Assembly (NCBI GenBank): GCA_009741485.1
Contig: CM019216.1
Location: forward strand, 23,101,119-23,165,118
Source: Malurus cyaneus samueli
Lineage: Eukaryota; Chordata; Aves; Passeriformes; Maluridae
Direction: 5' to 3'
DNA: 64,000 bases
The notes under the pieces are model-generated. The model saw nothing but the letters and a program-made list of their open reading frames with translations, was not told the DNA's origin and searched no databases. Shown one piece after another: positions 48,501 through 59,730 of this stretch. The position numbers were made by a program, and so were the translations under genes. Positions within the stretch are counted from its first letter, which is position 1; each line of letters begins with the position of its first letter.

Positions 48501-48996
48501 CTGATTTTTGCTCAATATCCTTAAATGATTTTAAGATGCCATCTAACTGTCTTGTAAGTTCTGCTTTCAAGTAGTCTTCCCCAACCAGTGTTGACAGTTC
48601 TTCACAAAGAGTTTGCGCTGCATTTATATTCTTCATTTCCTGTTCTATTTCTGCCTTCATCTCTTTAGCAATTTCCAGCTGTTGTTTCACAGCATCAGGT
48701 TGTGTACTCACAGTCAGGCTGCTGCTTAGTTTACTATCCAAGGCACTTAGTTTATCAGACAGACTTCTGAGTAAACTTTGATACTCTGTGCTTTTCACAA
48801 TGGCTTGGTCAATTCGGTCACATCTCTTCTTGAGCTGGCCGGTTAGACTATCCCACTTTTGTGCCACAGCTGCCAGTTGTTCTTTTACAATTTCATGCGA
48901 GGGTGGATGTTCACCAGGTCTCTCCAGAATCCGCTCCCCAGCCATAGTTAGCTGTTCATATTGTGGCTTTCTGGTGTCAAACTCTTTGAGCAGAAT
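48501..48996 (-). CDS. DST: DST rod exon w11
   Basis: A larger exon of 496 nt. The acceptor is tttccccctag and the donor is gttagt. It starts [20 protein letters not shown] and includes [40 protein letters not shown] and [20 protein letters not shown]. It covers roughly one and a half spectrin repeats. The [10 protein letters not shown] helix-C motif is typical of this family. It leaves one base of the split Asp codon of w12. Confidence 0.95.
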
Positions 48997-50426
48997 CTAG
49001 GGGGAAAAGGAGAATTTTAAAAATAATTTATTTCATGAAAACAAAGGGCTTCTGACAAAAATCATGTATAATTTGTTGTAGCTAAGCTCTCTTATTGAGT
49101 GTATCCAAGCTTAAAAGCCAGTGAAATAAATGTGCCTTCTACATAAACTGTGCTGTTTCCAAGCATTTACATGAAAGAAACAGAAAAAAATGATGTGAAT
49201 TTACACATCAGCTAATGGAAGTTCAACCAGAGATACACGTAAACAGTGAATTCTGTTAATACTACAGTAATTAAGTAACCACACCAAGCAAAATAAGTGC
49301 TGCTTTAGTTTCAAGCAGTGTCATCTTTCTTAGACAGTTTTGATATTTGTATTCAGATAGAACTTCAAAGAAGGTGTATTCTGACATAATATTGCAATGT
49401 ATTATTACAGAAAAGAGACTTTTTGGCTAATTCACAAAATGACTGAATGCGTAGTGTAAGACCTTTAAAGTTTATATCATTGGTTCTCAGGTGTTTTGTT
49501 TTTTTGGTTTTTTTTAACAGTAAGCCATGCAAAAGAAGCGCTTGAAAAAGAAGGGATAAATATAATGGTTTTACTTTACAGAACATTCCAAACCCTTTCT
49601 TTTTAAGTCAATTAGGTTGAACTTTAAGAACTGTTAAGTGATACACGATAGTCTTATACCATCTGTCTAGACTTCTGAAGCACTTACAAACCGAGTCATA
49701 GTATTTCACATGGTATTGAACATAATTCATGTTTTAAACACTTCATTTTAAACAATACTGATATTAAAGCTTTAATAACTTTTTTCTTTCAAAAACAAAT
49801 AATTTCCCATCAATTTAGAGTAACTGGCAGCAATAAAAGTTTGAAATTAAGTTTTCCAGCTTCTGCAACCACATCTAATTTCACGTTTAGTTTCTTTTGT
49901 CTGCAGTTTGCTGTGTTGCTGTAAGTAAACTATCCTGCTTTTTCATTATACTTTTTCTTCTGTTTTTCATACCCTTGGCCCCACATCTATCCACACACAG
50001 TACTGCATTTCACTTGCCTTCATATTTTTGTTAGCTATTGGCACACTCAAGGGAATAAAATGTCAGAAAGCTAAGTCGAACCACAGATTGTATATGAAGA
50101 ATATAATAAAATGTCAAATTAATAAAATTCAAAGGGACATTTTCATTCCACTACAGAGAAATGACAGTGTGGTCAAAAAAATAAGATGTATCAGAGGATC
50201 AGTGTCTCCTCAACATTTTTCTTTACCTGTTCTGACCTCTCTTCACTCTTATGATAATTTTTTCTTGTAATAACTGTAACCAAGTATGATGCAATCTGAT
50301 ACCTAAAGATAAACAAATCTAATGGCTTGTACTAACTACACTCTACTCTAGATGCAAAATAGTACTTTGCTAATAGCAAAAAGGGAAAAGAAACTTAAAT
50401 CAATAATGTGTGTTGGCACTACTCAC
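48997..50426 (-). other. DST intron w10-w11
   Basis: 1.4 kb. T-rich run near 49495-49516; otherwise nothing. Confidence 0.85.
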
Positions 50427-50626
50427 CTGAACCTGTTGCTTTTGTGTATTCAGCATATTAGGATCAATTGATAATGGTCCCAGCACACTGACCATTAGCT
50501 CCTTTTCCACAAGCCAGTGTTTCAGTTGAGCTTCTGTTGTCTGGAACTGGGTCAGGTAATTTGAAGACTCCTCCAGTTTTTGTTGTCTCTCAGATGTAAT
50601 TTGATTAAGCTCTTTCCATTTGGAAT
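50427..50626 (-). CDS. DST: DST rod exon w10
   Basis: 200 nt. The acceptor is cattcttag and the donor is gtgagtag. The peptide reads [20 protein letters not shown], then [20 protein letters not shown] and [16 protein letters not shown]. This closely follows the dystonin rod and contains the invariant repeat tryptophan (KHWL). It ends in phase 0. Confidence 0.95.
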
Positions 50627-52227
50627 CTAAGAATGATAATGTTAACATACACCATGCATGTTCTAGCAGATTGGTTGTGCGACAGAAGACTACATATGAA
50701 ACATAAACAGAGCTCTCTCATAAGGTTCTTCCTGATTAATTCCAGAAGCCTTATTGCAGTGACTCTGCAAATAACATCTTTTAAAAGTCAGACCCATATA
50801 CACTTGGATGACAGTTGGCCATGTGCAGAATTTTTAGAGCAATGAATATACAACATGTAATAAAATCGGATGAGAATTTTACTAAACTAAATACCTCAAA
50901 TTTAGGCTTTGGTCTCAAACGATGTAGAAGGCAAAGGATTTTACTCAGTTATAACTCAGGTGCCTGATTTAGACAGACAAATCTCCCTGCTTGTCTAGTG
51001 AAAAAGCCCCATATATTTTCAAGGGTGAGCACAAGCCCGGAATAAGGCTTCAATTCTGAACAGCTCTCTGAAAAAGCCTAACTTTTTCAAATATTTCTAT
51101 CTTTCATGAGCCTGTGGAGATTAATTGCTTCATTTAGACATTTAAACCAGGTCAACCAGGCCCACCTAATGATGGGCAATAAGAATATTTCTGCACATAG
51201 GTATTTGAAAAGCACTGTATGAGCTTAGGTTCACACCTATGCCAGTCTGTGGTCTTTTCCACTATGGCAATGGCTTCAAGAGCAGCCTTGGAGTCTTACA
51301 GTCTTGTAACCTCCCCCTTTCCCTCTGCAATACTGTCAGTGCTTGCTCAGTCAGCTCTGGTATTTTGCTAACTCTGCCTGTCCCTGATTTTCATCCCTAT
51401 TTTTTACAGTTCCTTTTGCTGCTTCACAGTCCTCTGCTCATTCCATATTAATCCCCTTTCAACATTAATAAAGGTCTGTTGGAGACCTTACCTGCTATTT
51501 AAACTTTTCAGAGTTTCACTTACAAGCAGGACCATCTGGAAAAATTCTCAGCTTCAAAATTACTGTTGATGTAGTTATGGAAATGCCTATCATTATGAAA
51601 CATGATTGGCCCATAATTCATTTAAAATATAAATAACATAAAAAGTATTTTTAAAAGCTTATGACAATTTTGTGCTGCAATATCTCAAAATCTATTGACA
51701 ATCAGGTAATTTTCTTTTTTTCACTGGCTTTTTGGGAGCTTTTTTTTTTTTTTTTTTTTTTTTGTTTGCAAAATTCATAGAATCAGTTTTAGAAAACAGC
51801 AAAAAGCCACCAAACCCACAAAATGCCAAAAGTCACTAGTACACGGGCAAAAAAGCATGCAGAAGACCACCACCACCAACTTAACCATTCTTTACATGAA
51901 ACTAGAATTAGCTTAATTTGTAAGAAGAACAAAAAATATATCTGGAGCAATAACTGACCAGTCAAGTTTTAGCTGCACACAGTTTAGGAAAGATAAAGCC
52001 TCTCAAACAGAGAGTCAAGTTATAATCTCTGCACTAATACAAAGGCCATGGATATCACTAGAATTACTTCAGATCTACACTCTTGCAAAGGGAGTTATTC
52101 CCACAGAATTTAAGAGGTAAGAGGAAACAAAGTATTAAAAATACTAGTAATTGCTAATAAATTTAAAAACTCATAATAAAGCAACTTCCAAATCAGTCTG
52201 AACTATAATAGAGCTTTATTGACGTAC
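50627..52227 (-). other. DST intron w9-w10
   Basis: 1.6 kb. Contains the T24 run. Confidence 0.85.
51740..51763. repeat. T24 homopolymer
   Basis: Twenty-four uninterrupted T on the plus strand (A on the DST sense strand). It is the longest mononucleotide run in the window and lies in the intron between w10 and w9. Confidence 0.85.
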
Positions 52228-52357
52228 CTATTTTATCCAACGTTTGTCTCCACTTAGGTGCCTCGGGGGAGTCAGGGTTCTTCTCCAACAGCTCTGTAAC
52301 TTTGTCCTTTAGTTCCTGCACTTTATTTGCACTTTGCTTTAATTCAGTTTCAAAAAG
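52228..52357 (-). CDS. DST: DST rod exon w9
   Basis: 130 nt. The acceptor is cttaaattttcag and the donor is gtacgtc. It encodes [20 protein letters not shown], followed by [20 protein letters not shown] and DKI. This is helix B/C of the repeat started in w8. It leaves one base for the split Asp that begins w10. Confidence 0.92.
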
Positions 52358-53993
52358 CTGAAAATTTAAGTGGTAAAATAAATAAATAAGAGACTAAAGA
52401 AGAATGGTAAAGTTTGCAGTCCATAGTACTGAGGTCCCAAATATGAAGATAAAAAATAAATATCTAGCCTGTATATACTACTTTTCTGCTATGAGTCTCA
52501 AAACACTTTATAGTGACATATGTTGGTAGCTAATTTTTTTTGGAAGAGAGAACCTGACGGATTTAAATTGTATTAATAATTATTGCTTAATTTGAACAAT
52601 TGACAGAACTAGAAGAATTCAGATAAAAGAAATCCTCTAGGTCCCATCACATTCACATATACTTGGAATCTCTGTCTACAGAAGGCAAATTGACTAATGC
52701 AGAGTACAGTTCACGGAAGAAATAACCACCTAGCACCAACAAAGAGGAAGGTGGTATAGCCTCATTTATCCTACTATTACAGACAGACTTTTTTTGTAGA
52801 TCACCTGAGCCCATAATTTAAAGAAAATCAGAGTTTTAAGTGTAGACCTCAAAGAAGACTGAGATACCCCAGCAAATGCCAATTAATGCTGTTCTTGCAG
52901 ACAGAAGTGAACATTTCTTATATGCCTTATATGGCTCTTATATGAATGCTCTTAAGCAACAAAACTTGCCTCATGGAGCTGCCTTTTATTCACCCAAAAC
53001 CCACAAAAGTAAACACTGAGCAAACTATACTTGATTTGGAACTTCTAGTAAAAGGTCCAACTGTATCAGATGACTCTTGCCTGTGCACTCACTCAGTTTT
53101 CCAACTATTTGTGAATACATTTCTATTACTACACTGTGGGTTAGATGATAATGTTAGCTTTGCACATTCTCTGTCAAGAAATAAAGACCTGGTTTTTCTT
53201 CACACTTGTCTGAGTTTTAGGATTGAATGTTGTCCAACTCTGAAGAAGTTGATAGTTGTTCAGGTTAACTTTTAAGGGTGACCCGCCAAATATAAAAGAA
53301 ACTCAGTTAAATCAAATTCTGTCTTTGTTAATACACAATCACAAGCAAGAAAAGAATTTTCCCTCTCCATTACATTTCCCTTTATAGATGAACCTTACAT
53401 GTGTAAATATTGTCCTTCATTGCTAGGGAAGCATATGTCTCCAATGCTGAAACAGGACAGAAGCTCACTGCTGATTCAGGGGTTTTCTCATATCAATTAT
53501 AAAGGGGGAAGGAGACTGTTGTGCAGCAATATAACTTAACAAGCATGACAGGGCTGCTGAAGAAAAACACAGCCTTGGAAGAGACATAAGCCGCTGCAGC
53601 TGCAGACCAGGAGGTCTGTGGAGTGTCAGGGAACCAGCAGCTGCAGAATCAGCTTTTGGACAGATACAGCCCTAATATTACAAGTAATATATTATATACC
53701 TTTAAACCACTAAGATCAAAAAAGTTTATTGGATAATCAATATAGTCTCACCTTTTCAAACTGTCCACCAAAATTACTCTTATTTTTCTGACATGTAAAA
53801 GTCATTCTCTTTGACACAGTGCTCCTTTACTCCACTGACACAGTTTGCCAGATTTGCTCTAAGCCTGACTAATATGCTTAGTGGGATCATTTAAATACTC
53901 TCTACAACATTAGGCTAGGCTGAGATATCAATTATTTCATAGCATCTGCCCAATAACTACAAGAAAAAGTATTTCTTTGAAGGCACAAAGTAC
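52358..53993 (-). other. DST intron w8-w9
   Basis: 1.6 kb. The plus-strand 109-codon open frame at 52946-53275 has no recognisable features and is taken as chance. Confidence 0.85.
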
Positions 53994-54229
53994 CTTATGT
54001 TGCTCAACCTGAGCTTTAACTGCTTCACTATCAGTTGGAGCAGCTTCCCAGTCTGATGCAGTTTTGTCCATTTTTTGCAACCAATGCATCATTGAGGCTG
54101 ATTCTTCCTGAATATTTTGCATTTTTGAAAGCATACTTTCTAGTTCTGAAATCTTTTGATTCAATAAAACTCCCAGATCTTCATAGCTGTGGTTTACATT
54201 AGACATAGCTTGTTGAACAGTTGTCAGTT
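53994..54229 (-). CDS. DST: DST rod exon w8
   Basis: 236 nt. The acceptor is ctctttacag and the donor is gtactttg. After the split Glu it reads LTTVQQAMSNVNHSYEDLGV, then SKMQNIQEESASMMHWLQKM with the helix-A tryptophan. It ends AQVEQHK in phase 0. It resumes the spectrin rod after the w6-w7 insert. The ending ...EQHK followed by a phase-0 intron recurs in many later exons. Confidence 0.94.
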
Positions 54230-55036
54230 CTGTAAAGAGAGGTGTATGAAGACTGTGTTAGAAGTTCCAAGCCCTTGAAACAATACTGCGTGGATTCTAA
54301 ACAGTACTCTGAGTTACAATAAGCTAATAGTCCCCCAAATAAGAAGTTGCTGAACATGTTAGTTATTTCCAATCTACTCTAAAAGTGGCACACTACATCT
54401 GAATGAGCTAATATAAGCTCCTCTTTGCAAGAGTTTCTTCTTTGGCAAAAATCATTATTTCAAAACATACAAGTACACAAACATGCTTCACTCTTTCTAC
54501 CCATTGCTGTTGTAGCATTTAAAGTAACAATTCCATGAAAAAGGGAACTGGGCTACAGTTCAGCTACTATGAAGTTCTCATATAAGTTCCTGTGTTTCTA
54601 TGAAAGCATTGGTCACAGTGATACAAATGTACATAAAATGGGTGTCTTTGTGTACATATATTTGTGTATAGGTGTGTTGCAAATGCTGACGGGTTAAAGT
54701 TTCAAACCCCATAGACAGGTGTTTCTCAAAAGTCATGTCTTATATTAAAATAGCTATCCCTGTATACATTTATAAAAGTATATATTGATACAGAAAACAA
54801 GGTCAGGTTTGGTAGGTCTTCAAAGAAAATAATGAGATAGGTACTGTTAGAATTACTTATAATATCATGCCCTAGTCAAAGTAGTTGTCTCATGTGATGG
54901 TGATCTGAAATTTCAGTCTAGTAATGACTGTTACAAGCGGATTTATGTACAATATTTAAAAAATACTTCCATATTTAACAGCAATTGACTGTTAAATAGC
55001 AACATTTCTTTATCACATGCTGAAAACTTTACTAAC
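54230..55036 (-). other. DST intron w7-w8
   Basis: 0.8 kb. Nothing identified. Confidence 0.85.
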
Positions 55037-55099
55037 CTTTATTTTTCAAGAAATCCTGAGTTCCTGGAGCTCCTCCTTCACCATTTAATATTGCACCAC
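55037..55099 (-). CDS. DST: DST rod micro-exon w7
   Basis: A 63-nt exon. The acceptor is gatccacag and the donor is gttagtaaag. It encodes GAILNGEGGAPGTQDFLKNK within the non-helical insert of the rod, so it is probably a flexible hinge between spectrin blocks. It carries 2 bases of a Gly codon at its start and leaves 1 base of a Glu codon at its end, so skipping it would keep the frame (63 is a multiple of 3). Confidence 0.9.
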
Positions 55100-57538
55100 C
55101 TGTGGATCAAAAAAGATGACGCCTCTTGCTTATCTGGGCGTTTTCCCACCAGTACAGCATTTCCTCTTCAAAACAGCATGATCCATATTATCCATCATTA
55201 AAGCATCAAGAATGAAGCTCCAGCCAGCCAGTAGTGCAGGTGGTAGCACACATGCAGAGCATGTGCACAGTGGGTGGGTGTGCACATGGAATGCACTCAG
55301 AAGTGTGCACATATGTATGATGTATAAGCAGCCCTCCTGTGCTAAATAAGTGACCAGGGCCAAAGGTTTACGCCCTAGCTGCGAGGTCTGTTCACATCCA
55401 CATTGCTAATGTCACTTCCTTCCTCTCCCCCCAAGAACTCTGCTCCCTGCTGAGAACAGTTTTACCCAGCCATGTCTGGGTATAGCCTGAGAGGACTACC
55501 TGGCAAAAGCTGAGACTCTGAGGAGAGCACCAAACGTTAAACAGCGAAGTGTCCAGAGTGGTCAATGTGGACCCCACAACCAAAGGCACTGCTTACTTAG
55601 GGCACCTTTACCCACCAGTGCAGCAGTTGAATTACCATTCCTGGAGGTATTAAAAGAACATGTATACATGCCACTTGGCGACGTGGTTTAGTGCTGGACT
55701 TGACAGTGCTGGGTGAATGTTTGGACTCCATGATCTTAAGGGTTTTTTCCAACTTAGAATGACTGTGTTCAGAAGCACTGTAACTCTGCACAGAAAGCTC
55801 TCAATACCAACTTGATGAATCCCCCTCTATCTCGTCTGAAGCAAGACTCAAATATGTGCTCCATGACAGGAATTGCAATGTGGCACTTCTACTGTTATGC
55901 CTGATGTCCTTACTGTCACTCAGAGGCAGCCACTCACCCAGGCAGCCCTACTAAAATATGATAAACATGAAATCAGAGCTAACGGACTTTGCAAAATGGA
56001 GTCAGACCAAAGAGCAGGGCCACGTGATCACACTGCAGAGAACTGCAAGGAGAACCACTTCCCCCTCTCCTGCACATATGTACTCCCAGATGAGCAATTA
56101 ACAGAGGAAGATTAATAGTTGCCTTGGAAAAGGCTTTGCATCCACCCCCCAGTACCAGCTGGACAGTGAGGACCACATTAGTGGCAGCTGGAGGATGACA
56201 AGAGAAAACAAACCAGATAAGAGAAATCACGGGCTCCAGCCAGAGTGTTGTCGATCTTCACGCTCTGTTAGGTGGACTCTGGCATTTATAACTGTGACAA
56301 AGTGATGCACAGCATAGCTCTTGTCAAGGAGGGCAAGTGTTCTAGTCTGGAGGATTATAGCTGCTCTTATGTGATAGCTATTTAACTATTTTTCTATCTG
56401 GATGCATAAAAGTAGAAAAAGAGGCAGAGGAATGAGCCCAAACAGATCACAGAAGATTCCAAAATGTTCTTTGAAAGGTTTTTACTTAAAACAAAAACCA
56501 AAGCAGAGGCAGCTATTACAGAGAGATGTAAAAAAGGAAGTATTCCACTTTTGCCCAATAGTATCCTGTCAGTCCCCAACCTCTCAAACCTTTGCAGATG
56601 ACCAGTGAAGGTCAACATGCTTGAATTTATTTCCAGACCTAGTCAATTCAAGAATTGACTGAAAATGTGCTTATGGCCATAAAAATGCCCAATGTCCTTG
56701 AACTATGTCTAGAATGTTACTTGGCAGAATTACTGGTTTCTGTAAAACAAATTAACATTTAACACTAGAGTAAAAGAAAAAATATCATGGAAATAGGCTT
56801 GCTGTCTTTAAATTATGATTACCAGTAAAAGAGAATTTTGCTGAAGGTCCAGACAGAAAATATATTTTGGCCCAGGAACATCATGCTGGAATATGAAACT
56901 GATTCCGTTCTTTGCTGTTGTTTCAACTAAAACAATGATTAATATTATTATATCATACTGCGATGAGTAGGTTTACCTAGGCTCATTTTTTAGAGAAACC
57001 ATGTCCTCACTACCCTTCCAGCAAAACTCCACAACCCTGCAAACCTTTCTGTGTTTGCTTGGCATCACAGAATAGCCTTTTGGCCATTAAATAGGTATCT
57101 CTGCAGACACATCAATGTTTGCAAAACAAGGTTTGCATTTCTCCTGCTTGCATGGATACATGAAGCACTGAACATTGATCAGAATAAGTCAATTTCTCAT
57201 TTTTCGAAGCTTTCTGGTATGAGGTGAAGGCAACTGTGATGCTGCCATTTTATTCACTATCTGGGAATTACATAACAGCTCTAGGACACGCTAATCATTT
57301 ACATCAGTGCACTTTTACATTATTTTGGCAGACTAAAACAATGCAGAATGTGTGTTGAATTACTACAGCAGCTAGACAGTTTAAATGAGAATCACAGCAA
57401 ACAATGGTCAGAAGAGACATGGCTACACAAGCCATAATATTCAGAATGCTAATCCAAGAGTGGAATAATTTTAATTAACCCTTAAAGGTTTTAAAAATTC
57501 CTGAATTGTTAGGCTTACCTGATTACAAAAAAGCATAC
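55100..57538 (-). other. DST intron w6-w7
   Basis: 2.4 kb. Contains a 150-bp CR1 fragment; a GC-richer patch (55230-55600) next to it may be older repeat sequence but I could not assign it. Confidence 0.8.
55622..55771 (+). mobile_element. CR1 LINE 3' fragment
   Basis: Shows the usual CR1 3' region in plus orientation: 'cctggaggtattaaaagaac', 'gtggtttagtgctggacttg', 'gatcttaagggttttttcca' and a decayed 'gaatgactgtg' tail. Truncated and diverged. It lies in the intron between w7 and w6, antisense to DST. Confidence 0.8.
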
Positions 57539-57665
57539 CTGATTTGGCAACTGCTCTCAGTTTAGCAGGAGAAGTCACAGCAGTGATCAGGTTACACAGC
57601 AAAGTTCCTCTGCTATTCATTTTCTGCAGTTCAGGTGCCTTTAATGTCCATTCATCTTTTAAATT
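57539..57665 (-). CDS. DST: DST rod exon w6, hinge-like insert
   Basis: The acceptor is tctttcttaaccag and the chosen donor is gtatgc at 57538. It encodes NLKDEWTLKAPELQKMNSRG, then LLCNLITAVTSPAKLRAVAK. The second half lacks spectrin heptads, is rich in small residues and Pro, and reads as a linker. This donor leaves one base that completes Gly with w7, giving SGGAILNGEGG, the expected dystonin sequence. A second donor, gtaagcc, lies 20 nt downstream and would shift the frame. Confidence 0.9.
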
Positions 57666-57918
57666 CTGGTTAAGAAAGATGGTCATTTGTTCATTACAAA
57701 ACTGACTTCAGACTTAAGGGACTTAGTGCACAGAAAGGATTAACTTTGCTACTTGGGAATCTGCTGCAAAACATGCAAAGCAAATGGGAATGTAAATGCA
57801 GACTGCAAGCTCCCTAGTCCCAATTACTGCAACTGCTTACACCTTCTGTATTTCAGAATTCATAATAGATGCCTTTTTTTTTCTTCAGCCAGATTTCACT
57901 TCTCCTACAGTGGCTTAC

Positions 57919-58075
57919 CAATGTATCTTCCAAAGGTTTCTTTAACTCCTCTGTATTCAGAGAGGGCTGTGCTGCTGGAATTCGTTCTGTCGTCTCTTTT
58001 ATCCATTTCTTTAATGATTCCACAAGGAGCTCAAAAGTATCCATTTGCTTCTGACAAGATGATACATCCTCTTCT
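57919..58075 (-). CDS. DST: DST rod exon w5
   Basis: 157 nt. The acceptor is taattgtttag and the donor is gtaagccac. It encodes EEDVSSCQKQMDTFELLVES and LKKWIKETTERIPAAQPSLN, then LKKPLEDTL. The LVESLKKWI tryptophan marks helix A of a repeat. It ends in phase 0 at Leu, just before the non-helical insert coded by w6 and w7. Confidence 0.93.
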
Positions 58076-58614
58076 CTAAACAATTAAAGACAAAGGAATG
58101 ACAATATTCCTTCTAATAATAAAACCAAAAACTTTTATCAATCTGATATTACTATTCCTAAATTCAAAGTGTCACACAAGCTAATTTTATGGATACAAGC
58201 AGAATGCGCAAAATCTAGTCTTACTGCAAAGGTAACTTGTATTATATACAATTTCTCCAGTTTTCCTTTACAGCATGATGCCAAATGGTACTTTAACACA
58301 ATATGCAGAACCAGCGATTTATGTTATATCAGAGAAGGGGAGAAGTAGAGTTTTCTTAAAATTGCCAAAAATCATGTGAATGTCACAAAATTTGAAAAAT
58401 TACTGTTCTTTATGGCCCTTTTTAGAGTTCTTGAGGAAGACTAACTACAGAGTTAACTATATTTTCAAATACAACTTTTTCTTTCAATAAAAAACCCCTA
58501 GCTTACTCTGGTTAACTCCAATATCTTGAGACTGCATGCAAAAAGGAAGCAGTAATCACAGCAGTCGCACTGTGCTATTAGCCGAAGTGGAAACACTTCG
58601 ATTATTCAACTTAC
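58076..58614 (-). other. DST intron w4-w5
   Basis: 0.54 kb. Nothing identified. Confidence 0.85.
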
Positions 58615-58781
58615 TTTTCCTTTATTGTTTCCTCTACCTCTTTGAATTTCTTTGACAAAGCATTTACTTTTTCCAATACCAGTGCTTTATCTCCAGGAAG
58701 GGCATGAAATGAAAGTTCTTCAAGGAGCTGCTTCAAAACTTCCAGATCCTTCTTGTGTTGTGCCAGTTCTACACTAGCTTC
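58615..58781 (-). CDS. DST: DST rod exon w4
   Basis: Begins [20 protein letters not shown] and runs through [19 protein letters not shown] to the lysine-rich ETIKEK. The acceptor is cctattttgcag and the donor is gtaagttg. 167 nt, entering in phase 0 and leaving two bases (aa) completed by the first base of w5 to make Lys. Confidence 0.92.
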
Positions 58782-58944
58782 CTGCAAAATAGGATTACAC
58801 TCGTCACATTAGACCTTACATTCACTTCAAAATTAAACTCTTGATTTTAGCTAACCAATGAAAACAGGGGAAAAATGCCTTATTTCTTATTCAGTCACTT
58901 AGATGAGTTAGACTAAGAATGCACAACACATAGAAATTAAATAC

Positions 58945-59262
58945 CTGCATGTATTGAGACACTTCACTAACATCCTTTCTTGGTGCTTCTGTCTCACTGA
59001 GTGCCTGGTTTTTCTCATCTAGAAATGATTGAAGTTTTTCTGACAGACCTTCAAATAACTCCACTTTAGTCTTCAATTCCTCCATTCTCACAAGCTTCTC
59101 TCTATGCTTATTACTTGCTTCAGAAAACCGCCCTGCAAGTTCACTCATTTTAGCTTGCAGTGTGGATGCAGTGGATCGATCTGCTGTTTCCATGAACTTC
59201 TTCACTTTTTCGTTCATAGTGTTTATACTGCTTTGGCGACCTGCAATGTCTTGTTCTAGCAT
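58945..59262 (-). CDS. DST: DST rod exon w3
   Basis: 318 nt (106 codons), phase 0 at both ends. The acceptor is tgtatgtttcag and the donor is gtatttaa. It begins [20 protein letters not shown] and contains [31 protein letters not shown] and [19 protein letters not shown], all heptad-rich spectrin-repeat helices. It ends VSEVSQYMQ. The initial Met is internal to the protein, not a start. About one repeat is encoded here. Confidence 0.94.
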
Positions 59263-59521
59263 CTGAAACATACAAGAAATTTTTGTATTACTTGCAAGTA
59301 AATTTTAAGGAGTGAAATTCACCTCCCATATAAAGCTACAAATCAGTACAGCTAGACCATCAGTGTAATCTATTTCAGCTATAAAAATCCTTATGAGCAG
59401 TTTCACTTCACACAACAGCTCTCTTTAGTAAATATTTTGAATCCATTAAAGATGGCAGCCTAACATTTTAATTTTCTCTCGAAATTTGCATTATCAAACA
59501 AATTCAAAGAATGCTACTTAC

Positions 59522-59730
59522 AATGCTTTTACTAATAATATCCTGAATAGCAGCAGAATTCAAAGGCACTTGATCTTGTTCTTTAAGGCTCTTTTCAACT
59601 CCTTCCATCCAATCCAGCATTTCATCCAAACCATCCTGCACACTCAGGGATCGTGTCAGAGTTACTTGAAGCTTCTCATTCCTTTCATTCACAGATTTGG
59701 ATAAATTGTCGTATCTTTCCACAATATCAT
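59522..59730 (-). CDS. DST: DST rod exon w2
   Basis: The acceptor is ctctttgtcag and the donor is gtaag. 209 nt. It encodes [20 protein letters not shown] and then [20 protein letters not shown]. The aromatic DEMLDWM stretch is the typical helix-A tryptophan region of a spectrin repeat. It starts with the last two bases of a split Asp codon and ends in phase 0 after ISKSI. It joins w1 and w3 without a frame break and matches the order known for dystonin. Confidence 0.93.

Noticed and set aside
51716..51790. T24 run as the poly(A) tail of a processed retrocopy
   Set aside because: No gene-like body or target duplication next to it; bird CR1 elements do not leave poly(A) tails.
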